A stretch of 64,000 nucleotides of DNA from Pagrus major (lineage: Eukaryota > Chordata > Actinopteri > Spariformes > Sparidae): positions 12,593,113 through 12,657,112 of the forward strand of contig NC_133223.1 of NCBI RefSeq assembly GCF_040436345.1. The letters are read 5' to 3'. The notes beneath the pieces are model-generated. The model was given only the letters and a program-made list of their open reading frames with translations, was not told where the DNA came from and ran no database searches. This document shows positions 54,150-64,000 of this stretch, in pieces. Both the position numbers and the translations under genes were made by a program. Numbering within the stretch: position 1 is the stretch's first letter; each line of letters begins with the position of its first letter.

Positions 54150-54389
54150 GGCTCCACAGCTTGGATGTGTGTGTGTGTGTGTGGAGCAGTTACCTCCATA
54201 GTGAGAGTGTCGCTAACCACTGGACTGTTAACCGACAACAGAAGGACATCCTCGCGGAGGAAACCTCACGCGGAGCCGCTCTCGAGGACTTGAACGTTAG
54301 CTTCGCGTGTCTGCCCACCTCCTCGGCACAGGTTGAAGCGGTGCAGCCGGTCCAGAAGCGAGCAGTATGCATTCAGACTGCAGGCTGCT
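54150..54389 (+). promoter_or_regulatory. dcbld2: dcbld2 promoter / 5'UTR region (inferred)
   Basis: This segment has many CpG dinucleotides (gtgtcgctaaccac, catcctcgcggagg, cacgcggagccgctctcgag, gcttcgcgtgtctg) against an AT-rich background, and no TATA box. The CpG-rich zone continues through the first exon to about 54560. The transcription start is probably within it. The frame running through it is not a gene. Confidence 0.5.
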
Positions 54390-54405
54390 ATGGGCAGAGC
54401 GGTAA
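54367..54405 (+). promoter_or_regulatory. Upstream ORF overlapping the dcbld2 start
   Basis: An ATG 23 nt before the dcbld2 start, in another frame, opens a 12-codon frame (MHSDCRLLWAER) ending at TAA 54403-54405, inside the coding sequence. If the transcript includes it, ribosomes reading it would pass the main ATG at 54390. The -3 base is A (agtATGc), a moderate context. Confidence 0.5.
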
Positions 54406-54492
54406 TGGTGGGCAGGGGACCGACAGGGGCCGGGGTTCTCGTCCTGTCGATTCTCATCATTCTCACCACGGAAGGCTGTCGAGCGCAGAAAG
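54390..54492 (+). CDS. dcbld2: DCBLD2, first coding exon (signal peptide)
   Basis: DCBLD2 (ESDN/CLCP1) is a neuropilin-like type I membrane receptor. It has CUB, LCCL and coagulation factor V/VIII-type domains and modulates growth-factor and semaphorin-linked signalling. This exon encodes MGRAVMVGRGPTGAGVLVLS followed by ILIILTTEGCRAQK, a signal peptide probably cleaved around residue 30, next to a sequence like human GAQQGDGCG. The ATG at 54390 has G at -3 and +4. A second in-frame ATG five codons later (54405) is also usable. The donor is CAGAAAG/gttggtgg, phase 1. Exons continue at 56864, 59039, 63725 and 63859; the rest of the gene is past the right edge. Confidence 0.88.
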
Positions 54493-56863
54493 GTTGGTGG
54501 CACACAGCTGCGGCGACAACTGGACGAGCCGAGTGTGGCCGCGGCGACGTGCGGCCATGCTGGAGTAAAGTGTGAACGCAGAAGTTGTAGATGTGTAGAG
54601 ATAAGCTACGGCGACGGTACACTGTTATTGTCCGCCGAAGTTAAAACCTACCTTACATGGCCGTGTGTACGTGGAGTTCCGCTTGGTTTACACCGCTTGC
54701 CGCCGCCCGTCATGGTGTGTTTGGGGAGAGAAGGGTGGCGTGAAACCAGGCAAACCGGTTCTTAAAAGTACTGACATTGTAAACGAATAGCTGCTGCTCG
54801 GCGGAGCAGTTGCTTGCTGAATTAATGTGCGGCTTTAAAGTATTTGTTTAAAGTCTAAAATCACAGTCTGCTACTTGTGTGCGCTTCCCGATAAGCTAGC
54901 AACCTTTAAATTGCCAGATTTGTTAATGGACCCTGGGTTTTAAGTTCTCTGTACGAGGTAACAGCACATTTGGGAGCTTGTGGCCTTGTTTCCAGTCTCA
55001 GGTAGCTCAGTTTGTAACTCACCGTGAACTAACTACACTCACGACAAGCTCAGTGTGTTTTCATTGTTGTCGGTTCACTTTTCACCATATTGTACCCCAA
55101 CAGGGGTATTTGTTAGGTTTTAAGAGCCCACAGGCAACCTCAGGTGGTCAGAGGTTGGGGGTGGGGTATCAGTGGGGTATGGGTGTAAACACGTGGACAC
55201 AGTTTGTCATAATTCTACATTTCACATGAATTATAACGAGTTTTTTCCCACATTCATCATGAATTGGTATTTGGTGTGATAATGATAGCTTAGTTATGGG
55301 AGAGAATGAAGTTGTATGAAGGTTTGTTTTTGAGCCTGAGGGGTAACTTTAGGAAGGTAATCTGAACTCCTGCTGGATGCCATGCAGTTGTTCAGTACGT
55401 GAGTCAGAGTGAGGGGAAGCAGCTTTGTTTTTGTCCTGTTCATCTGGATAGTGTCCACTGAGAGGCTCTTACGTAACTCCAGAACATCCACTTAGCACCA
55501 TGAAGCGTGACTGTTGAGTGTTATCTCAGGGCCATGAGTCCACAGCATCAACAGACACAATGCCTCTGCTCTCTGACAGCTCTGAAGACGCTCTGACTTC
55601 TCCTTAAAAAAAAAGATATGCCTGAGCTCATAATTTTGTATAAAATTGAGTTCAAGGTTCATTAAATTGTCTTACATTTTAACTATGTGGTTTTAAGCTG
55701 CCAAAAGACAAATAAAATCACATTCTTGGATTTTATGTTTTGATCGAAAGAGCCAAAAGTTTTGATTGTCTATAAAACCCAAAGCCAACTTCTCTGCTGA
55801 ATCTAATTACAATGCATTACGTTCATTTGGCAGATGCTTGTATTCAAAGTAGGGCTGCAACTAACTAAGTTTTATTATCTATTAATCTGCCAGTTATTTT
55901 CTTGATTAATTGTTTGGTCTGTAATACATCCTGACGTCTCAAAGATTTGCAGGATCCTATCGCACAAAAAAGTAAAACTGCCACATGACATTTGAGGGGC
56001 TGGAACTAGGGCCCCGATCACGCTGAGACTCATCACTACAGGCATGATCGCTTCAAAGACGCCTTGGAAACGCGTGTTTTAAGCAGAACAGCATGGTGGA
56101 GCGAGAGTGCGTGTGCAACTGGCCATCGTACTGTATGTAATTAATGGAAAAAGTGGCCTTGCACTAAAAACTTAGAATTTCAACTTCTGAAGTCTGCTAG
56201 AAAACATGCAACACGTACCATGGGAAACTATGGTTTTGCTGGCGATGCATTTCTAGCCGCGTGTCTCGTGTGATTGGCTGCAAAGGAGTATTTGGCGTTT
56301 TTGTTCGCTGTGGGTCGACAAGTTCAGTAACTGACCAATCATTTCAGCTGTAGTCCGAAGCATCTTGCATTTTTTCCCACCACATTCTCGCTCAGTTTGG
56401 GGTTCGATGTCTTGCTAAAGGACACTGCAGAATGTCGACAGGAGTTTAACCAACAGCCTAATGATTTCAGGCTAAATCAGTCTGATCATCTCACCTGTAA
56501 TCTTTTTCTGCTGTAAAGGTTCTCAAAACAACCACATGTTCATTATATATTTTGTTGATTTCTCAACGTACGTTATCCCAAACATTTCCAACCATGTTGA
56601 AACGAAATTTAACACAGTAACACGGTGCGTTCCATTTGATTGCCTGTTGCTGTGACTTCCAGGAGAGATTTGCATTTGAATGAAGGCTGAAGAACAGCAT
56701 GTTTCCCAATTTACATAATTTTGGTGACAGTCGCTCATAAATCTTGAGTCAAACAAAACTCTTGCTTTGGGCTTGTCTATTACTGTGTCCCCTCTGTCTG
56801 TGCTTTATTACTGGCATCTTTCTTATGCTGAAACTGTGTGTGTGTGTGTGTGTTGTCCTGCAG
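54493..56863 (+). other. dcbld2: dcbld2 intron 1
   Basis: Non-coding, 2.37 kb. It contains a fragment of the 'ggctgcaactaa' repeat at 55851 and a short TG run just before the acceptor. No other feature was seen. Confidence 0.8.
55851..55930. repeat. Fragment of the hAT-like 'ggctgcaactaa' repeat
   Basis: The fragment tagggctgcaactaactaag with tctattaatctgccagttat matches the end of the repeat at 2914-3270. Confidence 0.55.
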
Positions 56864-57088
56864 GTGATGGCTGTGGCCCCAGTGTACTTGGCCCCAGCAG
56901 TGGGACTCTGTCCTCTCTGGGTTACCCAGGGACGTACCCAAATGACACAGTGTGTGAATGGGAGATCAGCGTTCCTCGCGGCAACAGGATCCACTTTCGC
57001 TTCGCCGAGCTGGACATAGAAGACAGTGACTGCCAGGTCAACTACCTCCGCCTCTACAACGGCATTGGACCTGAGAGGAGTGAGATTG
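56864..57088 (+). CDS. dcbld2: DCBLD2, coding exon 2 (CUB domain, first part)
   Basis: This 225-bp exon encodes [20 protein letters not shown], then [14 protein letters not shown] and [20 protein letters not shown]. This is the first two thirds of the CUB domain, with the first three of its four cysteines (GCG, VCEWE, SDC), and it aligns with human DCBLD2 [20 protein letters not shown]. The acceptor is ttgtcctgcag, the donor GAGATTG/gtgagagt, both phase 1. Confidence 0.96.
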
Positions 57089-59038
57089 GTGAGAGTGACA
57101 AGCTGATACCAGACTCTACTTGAACTGATTTGGGAGTTGAAGCCTCAATTTAAGCAATTCATTCTTGACGGGCCGGCAGATGTGATGGAAAAGTGGCATA
57201 TGAAACTCTTCCAAAGGAGACTTTATGAAAATATGCAGTGTTATCCATATATTTAGATGATATCACATCTAAGAGGGGTCTCTGTGACGGTCGCCTTTGT
57301 ATTTTACCTTCAAGTGTGGCGAACAAACTAGCTCTTTTTTTGCATAATGTGGCCTTTAGCCCTCTCCCAATCGATATCTGTCATGCATTCTGTAGCTTCT
57401 TCACCGTCTATATTTAGTTATACAGAAAAAAACAGGTTATTGGAGAAATAAGATGTCAGGAAATTGTAGAACTTATTAACACCTGCTGTAGTTGCCTCTA
57501 CGTGAATCCTGATCTGCATACAGCTGGTCAGTATTTAGGCTTCTCAATGGTCCCAGACATGTTTAACCAAGTTTAGTATATTTTAAACTTTATTAAAGAT
57601 ACATGCCTGTGCAGCCTGAAGAGCAGAGGAAGACTTCCAGATTCTACTGGGTTAATCAGCATTGTAACTGCCGGAGCTGATTGTGGCCATTTAGGCAATG
57701 CTCGTGGTCCACCAGGCACACCACGTCCCAGGAGCGGCTCTCCGCCCTGTTCTGCAGAGAATACGTGCATGAGCCAGGCAGGAACTCAGACACAGGAACA
57801 ACATAGAGCATCTTAATAACACACCATGTGCAGACCCTGACTCTATAGAAAAAAACAACAATAAACTCAAAACCGACAATAAATGAAATTATTTCACTAT
57901 ATAGCCTTCTGTCCCATGGTAGAAGCACAGAAGCCAAGGGAAAACGACAACATAAACACAACTGGAGCAAGTCAACAATATCAGGCAGCTTGACGCTTGG
58001 TATGAAATGTTCCTGGTGGGGATACAAAGCCACGTGAAGGACAAAACAAATCTGCGTCTCACTTGCGACACCATAAAGACGTGCCTGGTGGAAAGAAGGC
58101 ACTAGAGTTTCGTAATTATTCTTCAGTATGAATCAAATTGTGCATTTAGTAGTCACATTTCTCTCCCTGATGCATTTGTTTACATGATGTTCAAGAAATA
58201 AGTATACAATACCAGGTTACTCCAGTTCATGTAAACGCAGTGACTGACATTGCATCAACCACATGATGAGCCTACAGTCACAGCTGGTCTCATGCCAGAG
58301 TGCTGCCGGCAAGCTTGCAATGAGTGTCGCCGGTGATGAAAATTAAGCTGAATATTAGACATGAAGATGTACAGTTTAATACAAATAGAGCTATGAATGA
58401 GGAATTGAACGGGGCCATTTCTTAATTTTTTATGATGCTGTAAAAAGATCCCTTAAATAGTTTGGGAAAAGGCTGGATTGGAACTGCAGGACATCTCACT
58501 TCACTGCGAGTTTGCAGTAGCTTGAATCAACAGAATATGACAGAATTTTAAGCTTTGATTCAGTCCAAAATGATTTCATTAGTAAAAGTCTTGAATTTAA
58601 TAAACAAAATTCCGACACGTTCTCTTGCCTGAAGTTTATTCATTCATTTATACACTTTCTCCTACTTAGCTGGGTACTAGTAAGTGCTAGTACTAGGAAG
58701 TTTTACATGTTACTGACGCATTAATCTGTCACCAGCAACTGGGAAATGTTTGCTTCCCTTAAAACTGGAATGTGAACACCTATCGGCAGTGGTTAATATC
58801 ATTTTAAGATATTCAAATTTGCAAAACAATTATGTTATTTATTGAGACGTGTAGTCATTTACATCTCTGCTTTGTCATCCTTTCCCAGAGTAAATAAGAG
58901 GTTTATTTCTCAGTTAGTTACATCCACTTAATCTGCACTAATATCTAATAAAGTGCATGTTTATTGTTGTACATGTTAAAATTAACCTGTATAACTAACC
59001 AGAATCTCTTTGTCCTGTATCTTTATGCTCTTAAACAG
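57089..59038 (+). other. dcbld2: dcbld2 intron 2
   Basis: About 1.95 kb, non-coding. It includes a 57573-58105 stretch with a fairly long minus-strand open frame, probably from an old repeat. No exon was seen. Confidence 0.75.
57573..58105 (-). other. Open minus-strand segment of unknown origin, likely repeat-derived
   Basis: The minus strand is open for 148 codons from about 58102 to 57656. The predicted peptide has Cys- and Val-rich stretches and shows no domain I can recognise. It lies wholly inside a dcbld2 intron. Overlapping frames on the same strand are also open, so chance or a decayed mobile element is more likely than a gene. Confidence 0.2.
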
Positions 59039-59176
59039 TGAAGTACTGCGGCTTGGGTCTGAAGGTGAAAGAGCTGATCGAGGCCACCGGCAACCAGGTC
59101 ACTGTCCAGTTCATGAGTGGGACCCACCACAGTGGACGTGGATTCTACCTGTCCTACTCGACCACTGAACACACAG
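59039..59176 (+). CDS. dcbld2: DCBLD2, coding exon 3 (CUB domain, last part)
   Basis: This 138-bp exon encodes [20 protein letters not shown] followed by [20 protein letters not shown], completing the CUB domain with its fourth cysteine. Human DCBLD2 reads [20 protein letters not shown] at this position. The acceptor is ctcttaaacag, the donor GAACACACAG/gtaacaca, both phase 1, consistent with CUB modules being bounded by phase 1 introns. Confidence 0.96.
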
Positions 59177-59353
59177 GTAACACACTCTCACACCACTCAC
59201 CTATGTCTCATGTGTTGATTGCTGCAGGAGGGGTTGGTGTATGTAATAGAGGTGTAGCAGACTGGAATGATGTTTTGTTGATGTCATCTCAATGTCGAGC
59301 TTAGTTACTTTTCTGTTTTGGCCCCTGGCGTAAGAGTTGCTTTGGAGACAGGT

Positions 59354-59368
59354 TGTGTGTGTGTGTGT

Positions 59369-59414
<46 letters not shown>
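59354..59414. repeat. (TG)n microsatellite
   Basis: About 30 TG units with a single TTCG interruption, passing into GCGTGCGTGCGC. Confidence 0.97.
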
Positions 59415-59419
<5 letters not shown>

Positions 59420-60619
59420 CGTGCGCGCCACAGTCTAATGTAAGTCTCATGACAGCTGTTTCATTCTGCACCACCTCCATAGTTTGGGATGTTCTTAACT
59501 GATTAGATTGTATTGAAAAGACTTACACGTACACATGTCAGGTAGTGTGTTGCGTTTGTCTTATCTCTGTTGTTGTGTAAAAACTTCATACATCTCCTTA
59601 TGTCAGCTACGCAGTCAGTCACAATGAGTGTACTTTAGATCTAACATGTATGGTGGTTTTACGGTTACCTGCAGAGATGACCAAGAAAAAAAACCAAAAC
59701 ATCTCAAAAAACCCCATGAATAAATCTATTAGAGCAGCAATTCACAAAACACAATAATGCAGGAAACGTATTAATCAGGCCGGGTCAGGTCCTGGGGTCA
59801 ATGCTCGGCGTCTCAGCTGTGTGGCAATACAGTATGTCTAATAGGCTCATGAATCAGTGTGGACTGTGGTATATGCTATCAACTCTGATCATGTGGCGCA
59901 TCTTAGTCATCACAGGAGAATTAGACTATGGCTGCGTTCCAAAGCACATACTTCTCTTTTTACTTTTAGTTCACACTGCAGCTCCCCTTACACCACACTG
60001 TTGCATGCAGTCTGCATCCAACTGGGACATACTACTTCATCTTAACCTCACATCTGAACTTTGACCCTCTTGCTCATACATCCGTTGTCATCTGTATTTG
60101 AAGTACATTTTAAGTAAAGACTGAGGAAGTATGCGATTTAGAATGCAGCCAATGAGCAGCCATCTGTCTGTTCTCTCAGCGGCTCAGTCGACATGACGTT
60201 ATCATTTACTGCGCAGAGGATTGTGGGTCAGAATATGCGATATGTGACTGGATGCAATGGGACAACCTGGTATTGTTTGGCATACTGCATTTGACATTCT
60301 ATCTTTATGTACTGTATGTATTGTTCCCATATGTCTGAAAAATATTATTTGCTGGCCGGGGCATCTCTGTAGCACCATGATGCTTTATCTATAATGATAT
60401 GGTGTGACATATTTGACCTTGACTTGCAGGCTCTGTTATTTGGATATTGTATCTACTTTTTCTGGCTGTTTTCATGGCTTTATTGTACAGTACAGCTGAA
60501 AAATGATGGGAAAAGGGGGCAAAGGGCCACAGGTCGTTCCCAAACCCCAGGCCACCACACTAAGGGCACAGCCTTTGTGCATGGGGCGCCTGCGCTTGGC
60601 CAAATTTTGTGCCACATTT

Positions 60620-60850
60620 AAGAGTCTACAGTCATGCCAGTGGCTCTGTGAGGCTGACTTAGGCACAGTGGTGCTTTGAGTTGAATGCTAATGTAAGACA
60701 TGCAGACATTTATAATATTTATAAATGTTATATTTACAATCTTAATTTAGTTTGCAGGCATGCTAACATTTCATCCTAACGCTTAGTGTATTTGAAGCTG
60801 ATTGGAATATCATCAGTTCTGCTGGTATTTGACCATAAGCATAAGTCTTG
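60620..60850. repeat. Common teleost dispersed repeat (copy 2)
   Basis: The words gtggctctgtgaggctgact, ttgagttgaatgctaatgta, gcatgctaacattt and gaagctgattggaatatcat correspond to the family represented at 22735. Confidence 0.5.
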
Positions 60851-63177
60851 AAGTCAAATGTGGATCCTTTCTGTGACACTAGAGGAACAATTAATCATCA
60901 TTAAGTCAGTAGGATTAATCACCTGGGGACCAGTAATGTATGTACACAATGTAACTCTTTTTGAGGTAAGATGCCGAGATTGGGAACACTGCATTATGGA
61001 TGGGATCTTAATTATTTTTGGGTAAATTGGAATCAGACCTCAGGTCCCTTTTGGATTAGGCATGTTTTTGAAAATGAATGATCGGTAGCTTTTCCATTGG
61101 TTGGATTGTTGGCTTGTGATATGGACCCCTGAGGATCTCTAAACTATATTTGTAGAAACATAGCATGAATAATACATGTTCTAAAATGCTTTTTGATGTT
61201 CTTTTTCGTTAATGTGTTTTGTCCAGTGGTTATTGTGTTTACATGTCAGGACCAATGTATTTTATTTGGTCATTATCCTGTAAACAAACAGAGGTTTCAG
61301 TTCATTGAAAGAGGGTACCAACTGAAGATAACTTGACTTGAGCTGTGTCTGCAGTTTTGCTGGAGGCCAAGTGAGTGTACACCACATGCCATTTATGATG
61401 TGGTGTTTGCTCACCATTGAGAGTGTAGTTTAACACACAGCAGAGATAAGGGGCTGCTCTACTGTGGATGGTATAAACTGATCAGTCACATATCTGGGAT
61501 TTCAGCCGCAGTGTGCAGGGTCGTCATGCTTTTGGTCATTATTGTTATTTTTTCTCACTTTAATGTGAGACAGTCATGAATACAGACGGGTGGCACCAAC
61601 AGATGTATCTGCAGTTGGACAAAAAAGATTTCTCCACCCATAATTGACAGTCAATGTGTCATTGACATTGCGGAGTTACAGCCCTCTACGTCTCTGCAAA
61701 ATGTGAATGGGGACTGAGTTTTTAGTTGTGCTTTTTTCAGTGGAGTGCGGCTGGTTAAAGAAAGCAGAGATGGACAGAGGGCAATGAGGACTGACCTTGT
61801 GAAGTGAGATGAGTTTGAGAGAAAATTTGTAAATGACAGGAACAAGGAGCGGGAGGAAGTGAAAGCAATTGAGAGAAATAGAAAGTAGTAATGACATTTT
61901 GTGGTTTTATTAGAAGACTTCCTTCCTGTGAGAAGCTGCTTCCATTTCTCTAATCTGATATCATTTTACTGAGGACGTGTCAGTCAGCCTTTTTCAGACA
62001 TCAACCTTTAAGTTCATCTGACGGCAAACATGTTGGACTAAATCAGCACACAAGTGACTTTTACATAAATCTTTATCGTCTCCAACACTACATAGTGCCC
62101 CTTAAGGTAAAGCCTGCAGCAGCAGGTTTAACATGCAGCGAGAGAGGTTAAAGCATGTTTTGCTCCACCTTTAAGGATCACTGCGATGTATTTATTGTCT
62201 CAATTTATAATCTCGTATGCACAATGAAAATAAAACCAGTTTAATAAGCTAACAGTGAATGAGACAATTTTAAAACACCACAACTGTAGTTACAATCAAC
62301 AATCCCTCTACTGTACATAAACTTCACTTGTCATCATTGTGAACTGAGAGTTAACAGTAAGTAAACAATGATTGATACAATTTAAAATGTCAATATGTCA
62401 TCTGAAATTTGGTATTGATAACAAAATAGCTAATTTCTTATGTGCTAGACAGAACTTCTATAATGCATCAGTGTCCTTGTCTTTACACAAATGACTTCAA
62501 AGGACCTATGGATGAATTAAACACAAAAACAGTTTATATGTGTGTGTTAGATCTGATAAAGTCACTGTCTTCTGACAGGGAATTTCCAACCAAGATTTTG
62601 TACATGGCAGCTTGATAGTTGATAGTACAGACCTGATTCAACTGATGCATTAATACTGTAGCTTTTGTATACAGCAGTCCATGAGACACAGAAGCAGATT
62701 CTGATGTGTGAAATCGCTGCATTTTCTCTCTCAAAAAGAAGGCTGCGCTTTGTCATGTGGAACATTTTCGGTGACTTCAGATAACATGACATGTGCGCAG
62801 CAGAGTAATTACTCTAAGTGGTCATCTCTGTGACTGAATCACAGTTGAAGGCAAACAAGGCCATCAACGGACCCCCCTCCCACCCCCAAAGAACTAATGC
62901 ATGTTTTTACTGTCATGTAACCGATCATGCGGATGAGCGTGGGAGGACAGTTTGCACAGCTAAGTAAATCAGTCACCATGGCCACTTGCGGCGGTTGGGG
63001 GTATTTGTCTGCTTGACTCACTGGTTGGTTTACCAGATAAATGAGCTTTTTGATAAATGTGGTCACGACGAGACGAGACTGACCACCCCCACTGGGTTTG
63101 CATAGAATTCCGAGCAGCCCACAGCATCCTGTTGGATATATGTGGTCTCATCCCCGAAACACTCATTGGGAACTTCT

Positions 63178-63178
<1 letters not shown>

Positions 63179-63235
<57 letters not shown>
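63179..63235. repeat. (CA)n microsatellite
   Basis: About 28 uninterrupted CA units. Confidence 0.98.
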
Positions 63236-63236
<1 letters not shown>

Positions 63237-63364
63237 TGTGAAAGATCATGAAATCAGCAATTTTGACAATTGGTTAGTAGTTAGTAGCAACAATGTCCAA
63301 AAAATCCACTGGATCCAGCTTCTCAAATGTGAATATATGTCCTGTATGATACTTAACTGAATGT

Positions 63365-63540
63365 CCTTGAGTTTTGAATTGTTGGTCATTTTGAATGTGT
63401 CAAATTGGGCTCTTGGAAACTGTTATGGACCTTTTTTTTTTTTTCATTTTACATTTTATAGTCTTAACGATTAATTGAAAAATGTACACACCAGATTGAT
63501 CAATAATGAAAGTAGTCCTTTGTTGCAGCTCTCATTTGAA
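63365..63540. repeat. Fragment of the hAT-like repeat seen at 2914
   Basis: The words gtcaaattgggctcttggaa, acattttatagtcttaacga and tgaaagtagtcctttgttgc parallel gtcaagttgggctctaggaa and the AT-rich end of the copy at 2914-3270. Confidence 0.55.
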
Positions 63541-63724
63541 GAATTACTTTCAATCAAGCTAAATGTAAAATCTCCCTCTATTGCTTTAGTTTAAATGATT
63601 TAAATCCCGGATAATAAAGCAGATGAATTCCCTGGGAAAGGTTGGCGGTTGTCAGCTGGGGTGATGGGTGAGCAGGAGCGTGCAGAGAAAACCAGTTCTG
63701 ACACTGTTGGTTTGCCTTTTGCAG

Positions 63725-63776
63725 ATCTAATCACCTGCCTGCACAAAGGAACGGATTTCCCTGAGGCAGAGTTCAG
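63725..63776 (+). CDS. dcbld2: DCBLD2, coding exon 4 (start of LCCL domain)
   Basis: This 52-bp exon encodes DLITCLHKGTDFPEAEF, aligning with human DLITCLDTASNFLEPEF. The acceptor is cttttgcag and the donor GTTCAG/gtaaataa. It begins in phase 1 and ends in phase 2. Confidence 0.94.
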
Positions 63777-63858
63777 GTAAATAATGCTGGCTTTGTGTGG
63801 ATATATCTGTGCAGGGATCAAACTGTCTGACACTCATTGTGTGTGTCTTCCTCGATAG

Positions 63859-63931
63859 TAAGTACTGTCCGGCAGGCTGCTTGACATCCACTGAGGAGAT
63901 TTCTGGAACTATACCAAATGGATACAGAGAG
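63859..63931 (+). CDS. dcbld2: DCBLD2, coding exon 5 (LCCL domain)
   Basis: This 73-bp exon encodes [20 protein letters not shown] and NGYRE, aligning with human [20 protein letters not shown], the YCPAGC core of the LCCL domain. The acceptor is cctcgatag and the donor AGAGAG/gtgagtgt, phase 0. The intron before it is only 82 bp. The rest of the LCCL, the discoidin domain, the membrane segment and the cytoplasmic tail are beyond the right edge. Confidence 0.95.
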
Positions 63932-64000
63932 GTGAGTGTATTTAATTTACACACGTTCATACAGCATGTGTTTTTCTTTTTGTTGCTGTCCTCATCATAT

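Larger units (their letters stand above)
59177..63724 (+). other. dcbld2: dcbld2 intron 3
   Basis: About 4.5 kb, non-coding. It contains TG/CA microsatellites at 59354 and 63179, a common repeat fragment at 60620-60850, one end of the MITE described at 46809 (near 62088) and a hAT-like repeat fragment at 63365. No exon was seen. Confidence 0.8.

Noticed and set aside
53769..54293. 174-codon plus-strand frame before dcbld2
   Set aside because: It runs through the TTA microsatellite (a Leu run) and into the dcbld2 5' region, with no domain and no splice logic.

Overview
This window is from a vertebrate nuclear genome, almost certainly a ray-finned (teleost) fish. Its genes are split by GT-AG introns. 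The proteins match vertebrate families closely. The non-coding DNA is AT-rich, with long CA/TG microsatellites, a tRNA-type SINE and several short foldback elements of kinds common in teleosts. No bacterial, phage or CRISPR features are present.

Four protein-coding genes are recognised. (1) tfg, minus strand, about 1-9100: five coding exons (PB1 domain, coiled coil and the conserved middle); the Q/P-rich C-terminal exons lie off the left edge. (2) jagn1, minus strand, 9.3-11.1 kb: complete, two coding exons giving 183 aa, with an unusual GC-AG intron. Its 3' end is only about 200-250 bp from the tfg 5' end. (3) col8a1, minus strand, about 13.96-18.26 kb for the coding part and 3'UTR: complete 742-aa short-chain collagen VIII alpha-1; its 5' non-coding exon must lie farther right, and a TATA-containing candidate is near 27.8 kb. 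(4) dcbld2, plus strand, from 54.39 kb to beyond the right edge: the first five coding exons (signal peptide, CUB domain, start of LCCL). The divergent col8a1/dcbld2 order and the tfg-col8a1 linkage match human 3q12 as I know it. jagn1 maps elsewhere in human (3p25), so its position here reflects a rearrangement.

Between jagn1 and col8a1 lies the most unusual structure, a 2.4-kb foldback element (11348-13783). Its inverted-repeat arms enclose ten copies of an exactly 164-bp monomer. Each monomer junction is a palindrome with arms of 26 bp or more, and these arms resemble the tips of the element itself. The array can therefore be read as a chain of miniature elements joined end to end.

From 18.3 to 54.2 kb no protein-coding exon could be supported. 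The region holds microsatellites, at least four short foldback elements bounded by TTAA or near-TTAA with AAAGG-type ends, other dispersed repeats, and presumably the regulatory DNA of col8a1 and dcbld2. Three genes relate to secretion: TFG organises ER exit sites, JAGN1 is an early-secretory-pathway membrane protein, and COL8A1 is a secreted collagen. Any functional meaning of their clustering is speculative.
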